NCBI GenBank assembly: GCA_034002905.1
Contig: JAVEZQ010000004.1
Coordinates: 83,963 to 147,962 of the forward strand
Source: UBA8914 sp034002905
GTDB taxonomy: Bacteria; Pseudomonadota; Alphaproteobacteria; UBA9219
Reading direction: 5' to 3'
DNA length: 64,000 bases
The position numbers were made by a program, and so were the translations under genes. Each line of letters opens with the position of its first letter. Position 1 is the first letter of the stretch. The notes beneath the pieces were generated by a model. The model had not been told where the DNA came from, did not search any database, and was given only the letters and a program-made list of their open reading frames with translations. Positions 56,796 to 64,000 of this stretch are shown one piece after another.

Positions 56796-59324
56796 CTATA
56801 AATTGCGCCTTGCGCGGTTGATTCCCCGCGCGGCCTCCGCCGAGATTTGGTTTTGGCTGGCCCGAAAGCTGTTCGCGTCCGGGGTTGTGATGTGCATGAC
56901 GACGCTAACGCCTGCGGAACGGCTTTTTCTGTCTTTTCTCGAAATGACTTCCTCGCCGCGCTGAAGGATGGCCGGAACCTCGTCGGACTTCAGACCAGCG
57001 ATGCCGCCGCCGTGATAGCGCGGCGCGCCCGCGAATACATAAGAGGGAACCATCAACCGCGCCGAGGTTTCGCCTACCGTGCCACCCTCGTGGAAAGAAA
57101 GGGCACTCATGATACTATCCAAGAATCCGCCGCTTTCCATGCTCCCGCTCAGGGCTTTGAAGAGCGGTCCCGTAATTGATTTCTGCACGAACATGCGCGT
57201 GATGTCGGCGACAATGCTGTTCGCAAAATCGTCCAAGCTGCTCAGGCTAAGCTTGCCGGACATGACCATGTTCACAATCGCATCCTCAGTCGCCTTCATG
57301 GCTTCGCCAAAAGCCTTCTCGACCGCGCCCGCCGTGTTCTCGGCTTCTTTTTGATAGGAGGCGAAAGCGCGAAGTGCCCCGGCTTGCGGATCGGTGCGTC
57401 CCGCCAAAAGCTGCTCGGCGGCCTTGCTCTTGGCGCGGTTGTAAATGTTCTGGCTGATAGCTCCCGCGTTCAAAAGCTCGTTGAGCTTAGCGATTTGATC
57501 GGCATAGCCTTCCGTGGCCGTCTTGTCGCTGTCGGTAAGCTGCTTGCCTTCCTCCTTCAGCTTGTCGAGCTTTTCCCGCGCCTGAACTTGATCGTAAGTC
57601 GCCGAGGCAAGCTGTTTCGTTTGCTCGATCAGGTCTTGCGTCGCCCCCTTGGGCAGGCGCGAAAGATACTCATCGACAAAGGCTTTCTTTTTGTCCGTCG
57701 TCTGCTCAAGCTGCCGCGTGAGATCGGCGAGAATCTTTTGCGCCTCCGCAAACGTTTTTTGATCGAACAGCTTTCCCGCCAAATCGCGCGTCTGGCTGAC
57801 TTTACCCGCGTCCGCTTTGTCAGACAGCCGCGAGACGGCCTGATCGATGAAGGCTTGCCGCTCGTCGGTCAGGCCAATGAGTTGCCGTTTAAGATCGTCG
57901 ATAACCTTTTGGTTGGTTTCCGCCTCTTTCTTCGCCGCCTCATTGATCGGCTTTTGCACGGCTTCAATTTGACGGCGCGCCAGTTCTTCGGCCTGTTTGA
58001 CCGCCGCGTCGATGTCGCCGCCATTGCTGTTGTCTTTTTCCCGCAACGCCTCGATGCGCTGCTTGGTTTTGACAAGCTCGTCGTTGATCTTGGCGATTTT
58101 CTCGGACGGATCGTCCACAAGTTTTGCCAAAGCGTCGTCAATGCCCTTGCGCGTTGTCAGTAAAACATCGGCGCGGCCTTCTTTTTCGGCAAGGGCGCGT
58201 CCGGCTTCCGCGCGGGTCTGCTCTTCGTTTTGTTCGTTGAGCGCCTTTGTAATCGCCTCGATCTTTTGGCGAAGCTCTTCCGCTTTTTTGATGTGCTTAT
58301 CGACGTTGCCGCGAGGCTGCAAAATGAAGGGAATATCCTTGATCTTCTCAAGTTCCTTCTCGGTTTTCGCCAATTCAGTTTGAGCTTCCCGCAACTGGAT
58401 CGTCAAAGGCGCGGGCGACACCCATTCAATCGTCGTCCTAAAAGTCGAGGCCAGCGTGTTCAAAAAAGACTGGGCCGAGCCACCCACGGTTTCGGTCTGG
58501 CCGATGGCCTTGAGCATGTCGCCCCACGCGACCGAAAGGCGATGGGCCGCGCCCGTAAGCCCCTGCGTTTCCGCCTGTCCCGCGCCGCCGACTTGCTGTT
58601 CCAGCGCCGCAAGGATAAGTTTTTGCGCCTCCGCCTTGTTGCCCGTCTCGACAAGGTTCTTGATGACATCCTTTTGCGTGTCGGAAAAAGACACGCCCAC
58701 GCGACGCAGAGCCGTCAGCCCTTCAATCGGATCTTCGAGCGCCTTGCCAAGTTGCGTAGCGGAGGAGCGCAAATCCTGCCCGAACACGGCGGACATATCC
58801 TGCGCCAGATGAATAGCCTGTTTAAACGTGTCGCCGGAGACCGACCGAAACGTCGCCATGATCGCCGAAGCCTCTTTTACGGCCTCGGCGCTCGTCATGG
58901 TCGAGCCTTCCATCTCCTCGGCCATGTCCGCGATTTCTTTGCCCGTCAGGCCGGAGGCATAGCCCGTGGCCTTCAAAACGCCTTGCAAACGGTTCTGCGC
59001 TTGCTCCGCCAGCGCGGCCTCGTCAAAGCTTTTCTTCAGCACAAGCGCAACCGCCCCAATCCCCGCCGCCGCCGCAAGTCCGGCGGGCCCAACCGCCGCC
59101 AACGCCGACCCAAGCGGCCCGATCTCCCCCGAAAGTCCCACCGCCATATTTTTCACATCGTTGGCGGCGGCGTTGAGGGCAAGCAACCCCTTGGACGAGG
59201 TTTTCCCGGCAAGCTCAATCTTCTTGAGTGACTTCTCGCCGGATTCCCCGATTTCCTTAAGCTCGGCCTTGACCTTGCCGCCTTCCATGACAGACAGACG
59301 GATGGCTAAATTGCGTTCGGGCAT
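56796..59324 (-). CDS. Tail tape measure protein
   Basis: 842 residues. It sets tail length and is ejected with the DNA. The N-terminal part (LKEIGESGEKSLKKIELAG), a hydrophobic region near 75-95 (GLAAAAGIGAVALVL), the conserved lambda-H-type block EMEGSTMTSAEAVKEASAIM with DLRSSATQLGKALEDP, and long Lys/Glu/Gln-rich coiled coils (about 330-660) are typical. The C-terminal part carries FHEGGTVG and GLKSDEVPAILQRGEEVIS, common at tape measure ends. Transcribed after the G/GT genes, with a plus-strand cargo gene between. Confidence 0.94.
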   Translation of the reverse strand: MPERNLAIRLSVMEGGKVKAELKEIGESGEKSLKKIELAGKTSSKGLLALNAAANDVKNMAVGLSGEIGPLGSALAAVGPAGLAAAAGIGAVALVLKKSFDEAALAEQAQNRLQGVLKATGYASGLTGKEIADMAEEMEGSTMTSAEAVKEASAIMATFRSVSGDTFKQAIHLAQDMSAVFGQDLRSSATQLGKALEDPIEGLTALRRVGVSFSDTQKDVIKNLVETGNKAEAQKLILAALEQQVGGAGQAETQGLTGAAHRLSVAWGDMLKAIGQTETVGGSAQSFLNTLASTFRTTIEWVSPAPLTIQLREAQTELAKTEKELEKIKDIPFILQPRGNVDKHIKKAEELRQKIEAITKALNEQNEEQTRAEAGRALAEKEGRADVLLTTRKGIDDALAKLVDDPSEKIAKINDELVKTKQRIEALREKDNSNGGDIDAAVKQAEELARRQIEAVQKPINEAAKKEAETNQKVIDDLKRQLIGLTDERQAFIDQAVSRLSDKADAGKVSQTRDLAGKLFDQKTFAEAQKILADLTRQLEQTTDKKKAFVDEYLSRLPKGATQDLIEQTKQLASATYDQVQAREKLDKLKEEGKQLTDSDKTATEGYADQIAKLNELLNAGAISQNIYNRAKSKAAEQLLAGRTDPQAGALRAFASYQKEAENTAGAVEKAFGEAMKATEDAIVNMVMSGKLSLSSLDDFANSIVADITRMFVQKSITGPLFKALSGSMESGGFLDSIMSALSFHEGGTVGETSARLMVPSYVFAGAPRYHGGGIAGLKSDEVPAILQRGEEVISRKDRKSRSAGVSVVMHITTPDANSFRASQNQISAEAARGINRARRNL

Positions 59325-59417
59325 ATTCCCTCCGTCGTATTTGTTCTTAAAATTTAAATTCTGTTAACGAGAGGGGCGTACTCTGCGGCCACGGCTAACT
59401 CATGTCGGGGTGCGACC

Positions 59418-59813
59418 ATGAAGCTACTTGCGATTGCCTTGGTGTTCTTCTTCTCTGCCTTCAACTACGCACAGGCGAAGGAGGCTGTTTCTTCAAACGG
59501 GGTCGAATTGACAAAAAAGCAGATTGAGGCCGTCAAGAAGGCCGTTAGGAAGGAATTAAAAGACCCGGATGCAGCAAAGTTTGGAAGCATTAAAGGGGCG
59601 CTTAAGGACGGCACCATTTATGTTTGCGGTATGGTGAACGGGAAAAACAGTTATGGCGCTTATGCCAGAGAAAAACCGTTTATCGGGTTACTGGCGACAG
59701 GCGACGACAATCAGCCCAACTCCCATTTTGCTGTCATGCCGATGGCCGGAAACACAATTCCCGATGATATTGTCCTTTCACAATGCTATCAGCACGGCAT
59801 CATCCTTCATTGA
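59418..59813 (+). CDS. Small secreted protein, inserted against the tail operon
   Basis: 131 residues, on the strand opposite to all tail genes. A Sec signal peptide (MKLLAIALVFFFSAFNYAQA, cleavage after AQA) precedes ELTKKQIEAVKKAVRKELKD and the conserved-looking block DPDAAKFGSIKGAL / YVCGMVNGKNSYGAYA, a pattern I know from periplasmic proteins of unknown function in many proteobacteria. It needs its own promoter, so it is a moron that could be expressed in the lysogen. Its end overlaps the GT extension by 7 bases. Confidence 0.8.
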   Translation: MKLLAIALVFFFSAFNYAQAKEAVSSNGVELTKKQIEAVKKAVRKELKDPDAAKFGSIKGALKDGTIYVCGMVNGKNSYGAYAREKPFIGLLATGDDNQPNSHFAVMPMAGNTIPDDIVLSQCYQHGIILH

Positions 59814-60172
59814 TCTTCCCCACGCTTTAGGTTGCGGTTGATGGCTAAAATCATGCCATCTTCACAAGACGGAAGAAGCTCGGCTAATCCCGTTTGGTCA
59901 TAACCGAGGGATTCTCCTATCTTGAGAGCGGCAACCATATCGAGACCGACTACCGCAAACTGCGCCATACGAAGCTGTCCAACGCAGCGCAGAGCAACGT
60001 CCCACGCTTGCCAGCCTTCCATTGTTTGGGGTTCTGAAGAACAATAGGGGCAACGTTCGCCATCCTTGTTCTCTTTTCCCTTGCTGCACGGTAGTTCCGC
60101 ATCCGCACAAGCACCGCAATAATCCGGCCCGCCGCCGAAGTGCCATTTACAGCGAGCCGTTAGCCGTTTTTT
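59807..60172 (-). CDS. Tail chaperone GT extension (reached by -1 frameshift)
   Basis: Reading from the slippery site in the -1 frame gives KKRLTARCKWHFGGG and then about 119 residues to the stop at 59807, including CGACADAELPC and CPYCSS, a possible zinc site. In lambda-like phages the G protein and a rarer G-T fusion made by frameshifting act as chaperones for the tape measure and tail tube. The extension ends ILAINRNLKRGEDQ. It has no start of its own that looks usable. The gene lies just upstream of the tape measure, the standard place. Confidence 0.82.
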   Translation of the reverse strand, partial: KKRLTARCKWHFGGGPDYCGACADAELPCSKGKENKDGERCPYCSSEPQTMEGWQAWDVALRCVGQLRMAQFAVVGLDMVAALKIGESLGYDQTGLAELLPSCEDGMILAINRNLKRGEDQ

Positions 60173-60507
60173 TCTTGTTCCAGTACCAACGTCGGAGCTA
60201 GGTAAAGACGCTCGAACGCATCCGCGATGGGCCACAAATCCATAAGCGCGGCGATGGCTTCAGGAGTGGCTTCGGCAAGATTGTCTTCGCTATCGCCAAC
60301 GCCTTCCCATTCTAGGACTGCTAACACGGCCAGCTTTTTAATGAGCGTGGCGCTTCGCACTCCTGCATCTGTCGTCGCCTCATCATCCTTAAGTGCAGCG
60401 ACGCGCGCGCCCATGACCAAAGCCGTGGTCGCGGGGCGCACTTTCACGCGCACCCCGTGGCCAAGGTCAAGCCAGTAATCTTCTCGTTTCAGATTCAGTT
60501 TAAGCAT
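60160..60507 (-). CDS. Tail assembly chaperone (G-like)
   Basis: 115 residues: KLNLKREDYWLDLGHGVRVK, VMGARVAALKDDEA, KKLAVLAVLEWEGVGDS and YLAPTLVLEQEKNG. The pattern of a small alpha/beta N-terminus and helical end next to a slippery sequence is that of lambda gpG equivalents in alphaproteobacterial phages. It overlaps the tail tube gene by 8 bases. Confidence 0.83.
   Translation of the reverse strand: MLKLNLKREDYWLDLGHGVRVKVRPATTALVMGARVAALKDDEATTDAGVRSATLIKKLAVLAVLEWEGVGDSEDNLAEATPEAIAALMDLWPIADAFERLYLAPTLVLEQEKNG
60166..60172 (-). other. Programmed -1 ribosomal frameshift site (A AAA AAC)
   Basis: On the minus strand the codons GAA AAA AAC GGC TAA carry the slippery heptamer A-AAA-AAC two codons before the G stop. 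A -1 shift puts the ribosome into the 59807-60165 frame. Confidence 0.82.
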
Positions 60508-61444
60508 TGTAACTCTCCACGTCGTTGGTCAGGGTAACAGTCAACATTTTGCCCGCTACGGCATTCTTAGCGGCCTGCCAGTTGAAGGAGGCCTGTACGC
60601 CACCGGGGCCTGTGATAGAAAGTTTTGGTTTTGGCAGGTAAACTTCATGCGCCGTGAAAAGGATCGAGCGGTTAGCGTCGATGGTGTAGCCGAAGGTCAA
60701 TTCCACGGGCGTGTTGTTGGTCGCGGCGTCGATCAAGGACGTATCCGCAAACCGCACGTCGATAGACCCTGTAAGCGCAGCCACCGTGGGGTCAGCCCCA
60801 TCGATCTTGCCGTCGTCACGAATGGTTTCGATCTTTTCGAGGTTGTTGGTGTAGCTGATCTGTGCGCCTGTGACGTTGCCCTGTTGGGTTCCGTCTTTCT
60901 TGACGGCCCCTTGGAACTGGTTGAAGCGTGTTACAGCCAGTTCAATTGGTATGCCCCCCGCGCTTACCGCAGCACGGCTTTCGCCCTGTGCAATGCAATT
61001 GATGGTCGCGCTGGCCCCACCGGAGCGAGCAAACGTAATTTGCATTGAGTTAGCGCGAACGCCCATATTCATGAAGAACGTCGATGGCTCCGGCATACCG
61101 ACTTCCAGCGAAAGGCTCGGCAAGGCCGTCGCGCCCGACACAAAGGTATGGACATATGGATCGGCCCCCGTCGTTGTCGGCGCACCGAAAAGTGCCCGCA
61201 ACCAATGGCCGAAGTAACGTAAATCAACGGGAACAACAACGTCTCCATCGACGTTAATGACGTCGCGCATGGGCTGTGCCGGATCGCGGCCTTGGCCCAA
61301 AAGGTCAGAGTTAATGAGGTTCTGTTCAGAGCCAAGCGCCGAAGATACGAACGGAAACTTGATAAAGTTTCCGACGGGCGGCGTTCCATAGACAGCTTCA
61401 AACTTTCCCAATAGATGCGCGTTCGCGCCATAGGCACGGGCCAT
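60500..61444 (-). CDS. Major tail tube protein
   Basis: 314 residues. RAYGANAHLLGKFEAVYGTP, SEQNLINSDLLGQGRDPAQP, VPVDLRYFGHWLRALFGAP and the C-terminal LTVTLTNDVESYNA are typical of the phage tail tube family. Beta-rich. It forms the hollow tube along the tape measure. It comes directly before the G chaperone gene, the usual order. Confidence 0.88.
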   Translation of the reverse strand: MARAYGANAHLLGKFEAVYGTPPVGNFIKFPFVSSALGSEQNLINSDLLGQGRDPAQPMRDVINVDGDVVVPVDLRYFGHWLRALFGAPTTTGADPYVHTFVSGATALPSLSLEVGMPEPSTFFMNMGVRANSMQITFARSGGASATINCIAQGESRAAVSAGGIPIELAVTRFNQFQGAVKKDGTQQGNVTGAQISYTNNLEKIETIRDDGKIDGADPTVAALTGSIDVRFADTSLIDAATNNTPVELTFGYTIDANRSILFTAHEVYLPKPKLSITGPGGVQASFNWQAAKNAVAGKMLTVTLTNDVESYNA

Positions 61445-61478
61445 GATAATCCTCCGTTATGTGGGTGAAAGGGGCGAC

Positions 61479-61907
61479 CTAGCCGAGTTGGCTGGCGGTC
61501 GTGTAAATCAGCTCAATCGGCACGATGGCGGCGCGGATGTTGGCCGCGCCTTCGATGGCGATGGCGTTTGTGTCAGGGGCTTGCGGTGTCACTTGGTCGC
61601 AAAGGCCGCCCAGCGTCTGGTCGGCGGATAAAGCGGCTGCAATGTTCTGGAAAAGCCTATCCATGATCGCGTTGCGTTGATCCGCGTCGGCGGCTTGAGT
61701 GAAGACTTCCAGCGAGGCTATGTGCTGCCAGTAATAAGAAAGCGGTGAGAGAAGCACTTCCGGCTCACCGGGGTCGCCATCGCGCAAGATAAGCAGGCCT
61801 TCAGAGGGAAGCTTTTCCGGCAACACGTCATTGCGCGTGACTTTCGGGCCTGGAATGGATTGCAAGAGAACGAACAAAGCTTGCAGGACGGTTTCGCGCG
61901 TGGTCAT
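61479..61907 (-). CDS. Tail terminator / minor tail protein (gpU-like)
   Basis: 142 residues from ATG 61907, which overlaps the upstream stop (ATGA). TRETVLQALFVLLQSIPGPK, LPSEGLLILRDGDPGEPEV, SLEVFTQAADADQRNAIMDR and ANIRAAIVPIELIYTT match the small alpha/beta terminator fold that caps the tail tube at the head end. Position between DUF6441 and tube genes agrees. Confidence 0.78.
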   Translation of the reverse strand: MTTRETVLQALFVLLQSIPGPKVTRNDVLPEKLPSEGLLILRDGDPGEPEVLLSPLSYYWQHIASLEVFTQAADADQRNAIMDRLFQNIAAALSADQTLGGLCDQVTPQAPDTNAIAIEGAANIRAAIVPIELIYTTASQLG

Positions 61908-62557
61908 AGCTTTTCGCCCTCCTGCCAATTCTCGATCACCATGCTCGGCAAGCGGTCGATCCACTTTTTGCCGACGCTATCGATGTCGAAGCGTTTTCTG
62001 ATCGTGACCTGCGGGATCAAGACGAAAATCGGAACGGTGGTCAGGCCGCGCCCTGTGCGAAGAGCCGAGGCGCTGGCTTTAGCAAACCCACCGCGCTTAC
62101 CTTTGCGGGCGCGCATGTTTTCAGCCACAAGGATGGCGGCTTGTCCCTTGCGCTTGATGAAAACAAGTTTTTGGCCGTGCGCCTGTTCCCATGCTTGAGG
62201 CGTTAGTTTTCTACGACCCGCAAGCTTTCCTGCCGCAGGGAGAGGCATGGCGAGGTACAGTCCGCTATGGGCGCGGATCAATGCCCCGTGTGCATAGCTG
62301 CCGATAATTTCAGGCGCTTTGCTAAATACGAACCCAGCCGCATTCATGCTTTCGCCCTTGGGGAACACTTTGCCGCGCCATGTTTTGGCAAGGCGCTGAC
62401 CAAGGCCTGCGCCTGTAACTTGGTCGCGCAAATCCTGTTTGAGACCATCGGTTGCTTGACGAACGCCCAAGGTAACGGCGTGTTCCGCCGACTTGACTTC
62501 CTGCGCGACAATTTTTGAAAGGCTGCCTTGCAGAGCGGCAACTAGGCGCACGCTCAT
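61904..62557 (-). CDS. DUF6441 head-tail/tail protein (gpZ/gp10-like position)
   Basis: 217 residues from ATG 62557 (ATGA overlap upstream). VTLGVRQATDGLKQDLRDQV, GLGQRLAKTWRGKVFPKGES, FSKAPEIIGSYAHGALIRA and YLAMPLPAAGK are characteristic of DUF6441, a phage family occupying the slot of HK97 gp10 / lambda gpZ tail-completion proteins. The C-terminal half is basic. Confidence 0.82.
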   Translation of the reverse strand: MSVRLVAALQGSLSKIVAQEVKSAEHAVTLGVRQATDGLKQDLRDQVTGAGLGQRLAKTWRGKVFPKGESMNAAGFVFSKAPEIIGSYAHGALIRAHSGLYLAMPLPAAGKLAGRRKLTPQAWEQAHGQKLVFIKRKGQAAILVAENMRARKGKRGGFAKASASALRTGRGLTTVPIFVLIPQVTIRKRFDIDSVGKKWIDRLPSMVIENWQEGEKL

Positions 62558-62865
62558 AACGGCACAACGTCTAATGTCCAAACCAGCCGTTCTCTATCAG
62601 CCATCGGTTCGGATTGGACAGCATAGGTAACATCATCCACCGTTAATTGATCCCCAACTTCTGGGGTCGCCACTTCGGCAACTTGAATGTCAAAAAGGGT
62701 CGTGGTGTTGTGAAAACGAGCCTCACCAAAGCTCGTAATTGTGTCCGGCTGCTTGGCAATAACGCGGACGGTTTGCGTTTCGCTTGCGCCCTTCAGAAGG
62801 TAAACGGCGCTCTTCGCCAATGTAGGATCAGCAAAGAGCGCCGCTATCATGGCCGCAAACGCCAT
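62554..62865 (-). CDS. Head-tail joining protein
   Basis: 103 residues. A small beta-barrel-like sequence: TVRVIAKQPDTITSFGEARF, HNTTTLFDIQVAEV, GDQLTVDDVTYAVQSEPMAD. Resembles lambda gpFII-type and related connector proteins. It overlaps the capsid stop by one base (TAATG) and the next start by 4. Confidence 0.78.
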   Translation of the reverse strand: MAFAAMIAALFADPTLAKSAVYLLKGASETQTVRVIAKQPDTITSFGEARFHNTTTLFDIQVAEVATPEVGDQLTVDDVTYAVQSEPMADRERLVWTLDVVPL

Positions 62866-63872
62866 TAGGCCGCGCCCTTAATCAGCACCTTGGGACGAGT
62901 GCAGATAGGCAGAGGGTTGGCTTGCGTGTGGAGTTTCACCCAGCGACCGAACTCCGCGTCAACGGCCTGCTTCGCGTAACGAGGCAACCCGATGGTGTTG
63001 ACCGTTTCGACAAAATCCGCAGGCGCATTGTACTGCCTAAAGAGGCCTTGAACGCCCACGGGGAAGAAACGAGCTTCGCCGTCTTCGATGGAACAACCGC
63101 TTCCGCCGCGATATTCCTCAAAGACAATGCCCGCATAATCAAACTGACCACGCGCTTGACCCGTCCGCAGGAAGATACCTTCCTGAAAGCGGTCATAAGC
63201 CGCCACAACTTCCGAATGCGTGACAAGCGCATCGAAGAAGCTGGCCGAACAAAAGGCGTGGATATGATCGTAAGGAACGGCCCCCAGCGCACTTTCGATT
63301 GTGCGTTTGAGTTGATGGCACAATTTCTTGATCGCGCCGCTTGTTGACGAGGCATTGTCGAGATCAAAATCCACGTAGCTGTTGGCCGTGACGTTGAACT
63401 CGTCAAAGAGGTTATAAAGAACTGTTGAACCATCCGCGTCGATAACCTCGCCCTTGATTGCGCCGAGACGCAGATTTTCAAGGGTAAGATCATGCTTCGC
63501 GGCCATGTCGCCAAGACGGTCATTCACGACCGTTTGAACGCTTTGGACAGCCGTTTCACTCCCGAACTCCCTGACCCCTTGAACCTCGTCGGCAAGAATG
63601 GTGTCTTCAAGCGTCAAGTGAGGAACAAGCAAAGAGCGGGCTTTGCGCTTGTTGTGGCGGTTCTGCGCGGCGGGTGCACCACGCGGCGAAGTCGGGATAA
63701 GTTCAAGAGAACCTTCCTTTTCTTCAATCATAACCGAGGTTGTTGAAACGCCGCTTTCCTTGAAAAGGCCAAGCTGTCCCGCTTGGCCTGGAAGGTACGG
63801 CATTTTGTTGATGGCATCGGTCAACGACGTGACCGAAAACGCATCGTTAGAAAAAATATCAAGCATAGGCAT
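62865..63872 (-). CDS. Major capsid protein (lambda gpE family)
   Basis: 335 residues. LDIFSNDAFSVTSLTDAINK, VPHLTLEDTILADEVQGVRE, KHDLTLENLRLGAIKGEVID, YDHIHAFCSASFFDALVTH and FFPVGVQGLFRQYNAPADF are diagnostic of the phage major capsid protein E family with the HK97 fold. It assembles the icosahedral head. ATG codons at 63872 and 63866 are both possible. The T-rich stem-loop upstream separates it from the previous gene. Confidence 0.95.
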   Translation of the reverse strand: MPMLDIFSNDAFSVTSLTDAINKMPYLPGQAGQLGLFKESGVSTTSVMIEEKEGSLELIPTSPRGAPAAQNRHNKRKARSLLVPHLTLEDTILADEVQGVREFGSETAVQSVQTVVNDRLGDMAAKHDLTLENLRLGAIKGEVIDADGSTVLYNLFDEFNVTANSYVDFDLDNASSTSGAIKKLCHQLKRTIESALGAVPYDHIHAFCSASFFDALVTHSEVVAAYDRFQEGIFLRTGQARGQFDYAGIVFEEYRGGSGCSIEDGEARFFPVGVQGLFRQYNAPADFVETVNTIGLPRYAKQAVDAEFGRWVKLHTQANPLPICTRPKVLIKGAA

Positions 63873-63893
63873 AAGAGGTTTTTCCTTTCCGCA

Positions 63894-63930
63894 TAGAAAA
63901 AGCCCCGTGCTTTCAAAAACACGGGGCTTT
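63894..63930 (-). terminator. Strong stem-loop between head genes
   Basis: AAAGCCCCGTG (63899-63909) and CACGGGGCTTT (63920-63930) form a perfect 11-bp stem with a 10-base loop; on the minus strand TTTTTC follows. A rho-independent terminator or processing site that could adjust the ratio of the upstream head gene to capsid transcripts. Confidence 0.8.
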
Positions 63931-63949
63931 AGGTGGTTGAGAGGGTGAG

Positions 63950-64000
63950 TTAGACGGCGGCTCTTGCGAGAATGACCTGCTTCCTGAACTCGGATAACGC
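63950..64000 (-). CDS. C-terminal end of an upstream head gene (truncated by the window)
   Basis: The last 16 residues (ALSEFRKQVILARAAV, stop TAA at 63952-63950) of a minus-strand gene that enters from the right edge. The slot directly before an E-type capsid gene is usually the head decoration protein (lambda gpD-like), which often ends in a short basic strand, but the visible part is too short to prove it. Confidence 0.55.
   Translation of the reverse strand, partial: ALSEFRKQVILARAAV

Larger units (their letters stand above)
19794..64000. mobile_element. Siphovirus-type prophage, right end not reached
   Basis: Continuous phage gene content: recombinase, terminase, ParB and replication genes, control region, accessory block, lysis, tail and head genes. 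Head (lambda-like terminase, capsid), tail chaperones and tape measure indicate a long non-contractile tail. Almost all phage genes are on the minus strand; the accessory block at 35.9-45.7 kb is on the plus strand. All structural genes seen are intact, so the element may be functional. Portal and protease genes should lie beyond 64000. Confidence 0.95.

Noticed and set aside
1..64000. CRISPR arrays or insertion sequences
   Set aside because: No regularly spaced direct repeats of suitable length and no transposase gene were seen.

Overview
The window has two parts: a chromosomal segment of an alphaproteobacterium (about 1-19793) and most of a siphovirus-type prophage (about 19794 to the right edge, unfinished). 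The host assignment rests on the flagellar gene set (flgF-flgG-flgA-flgH diverging from fliL-fliM-DUF6468-motE, an arrangement typical of Alphaproteobacteria) and on housekeeping genes (ispE, polA, folK, mutT, uppP, fabI, aroC). I cannot name the genus.

Host part. Positions 1-7971 hold a truncated membrane-protein gene, ispE, two small genes, polA, a divergent ABC ATPase-GNAT-mutT group and folK. Positions 8067-11383 hold the distal-rod and ring genes flgH, flgA, flgG and flgF on the minus strand, with a good sigma-54 promoter match upstream of flgF. A 100-N gap at 11400-11499 is flanked by two identical 127-bp copies and looks like an assembly artefact. fliL, fliM, a DUF6468 gene and motE follow on the plus strand, then uppP, fabI-aroC, two tandem paralogous genes of unknown function and tRNA-Thr(GGT).

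Prophage. It sits at the 3' end of tRNA-Thr. From its left end on the minus strand there are a large serine recombinase, a stand-alone serine-recombinase domain lacking the catalytic serine, a small gene, lambda-type terminase subunits, then a translationally coupled group (CmoA-like methyltransferase, HAD-like protein, ParB-ParB-methyltransferase fusion, ParB protein) and a replication group (DnaA-N-like initiator, C5 cytosine methyltransferase, CHC2 primase). A control region follows at 32.0-33.1 kb with three related 21-bp operator-like inverted repeats and a small HTH regulator. From 45.7 kb to the edge the minus strand carries lysis genes, tail fibre-like genes, a tail-tip module like that of gene transfer agents (DUF2460, DUF2163, NlpC/P60, tip protein), tape measure, G/GT tail chaperones with a -1 frameshift site, tail tube, terminator, head-tail proteins, major capsid and the end of one more gene. 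Two cargo genes lie inside the tail operon: a bacteriohemerythrin and a secreted protein.

The most unusual part is the accessory block at 33.1-45.7 kb. It contains three paralogous XRE regulators with a shared C-terminal domain, two Nudix-like paralogues with broken Nudix boxes, several small duplicated families, a DUF2156-type acyltransferase operon, and a plus-strand six-gene set encoding an APS-kinase-like enzyme, a sulfotransferase-like enzyme, a HAD phosphatase, an adenylosuccinate synthetase, a SAM methyltransferase and a HIT protein. Together these look like a small-molecule pathway that makes a sulfated, sulfamoylated or phosphoramidate nucleotide-like product, carried by a prophage. 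That reading is inference; the enzyme families themselves are visible in the sequence.
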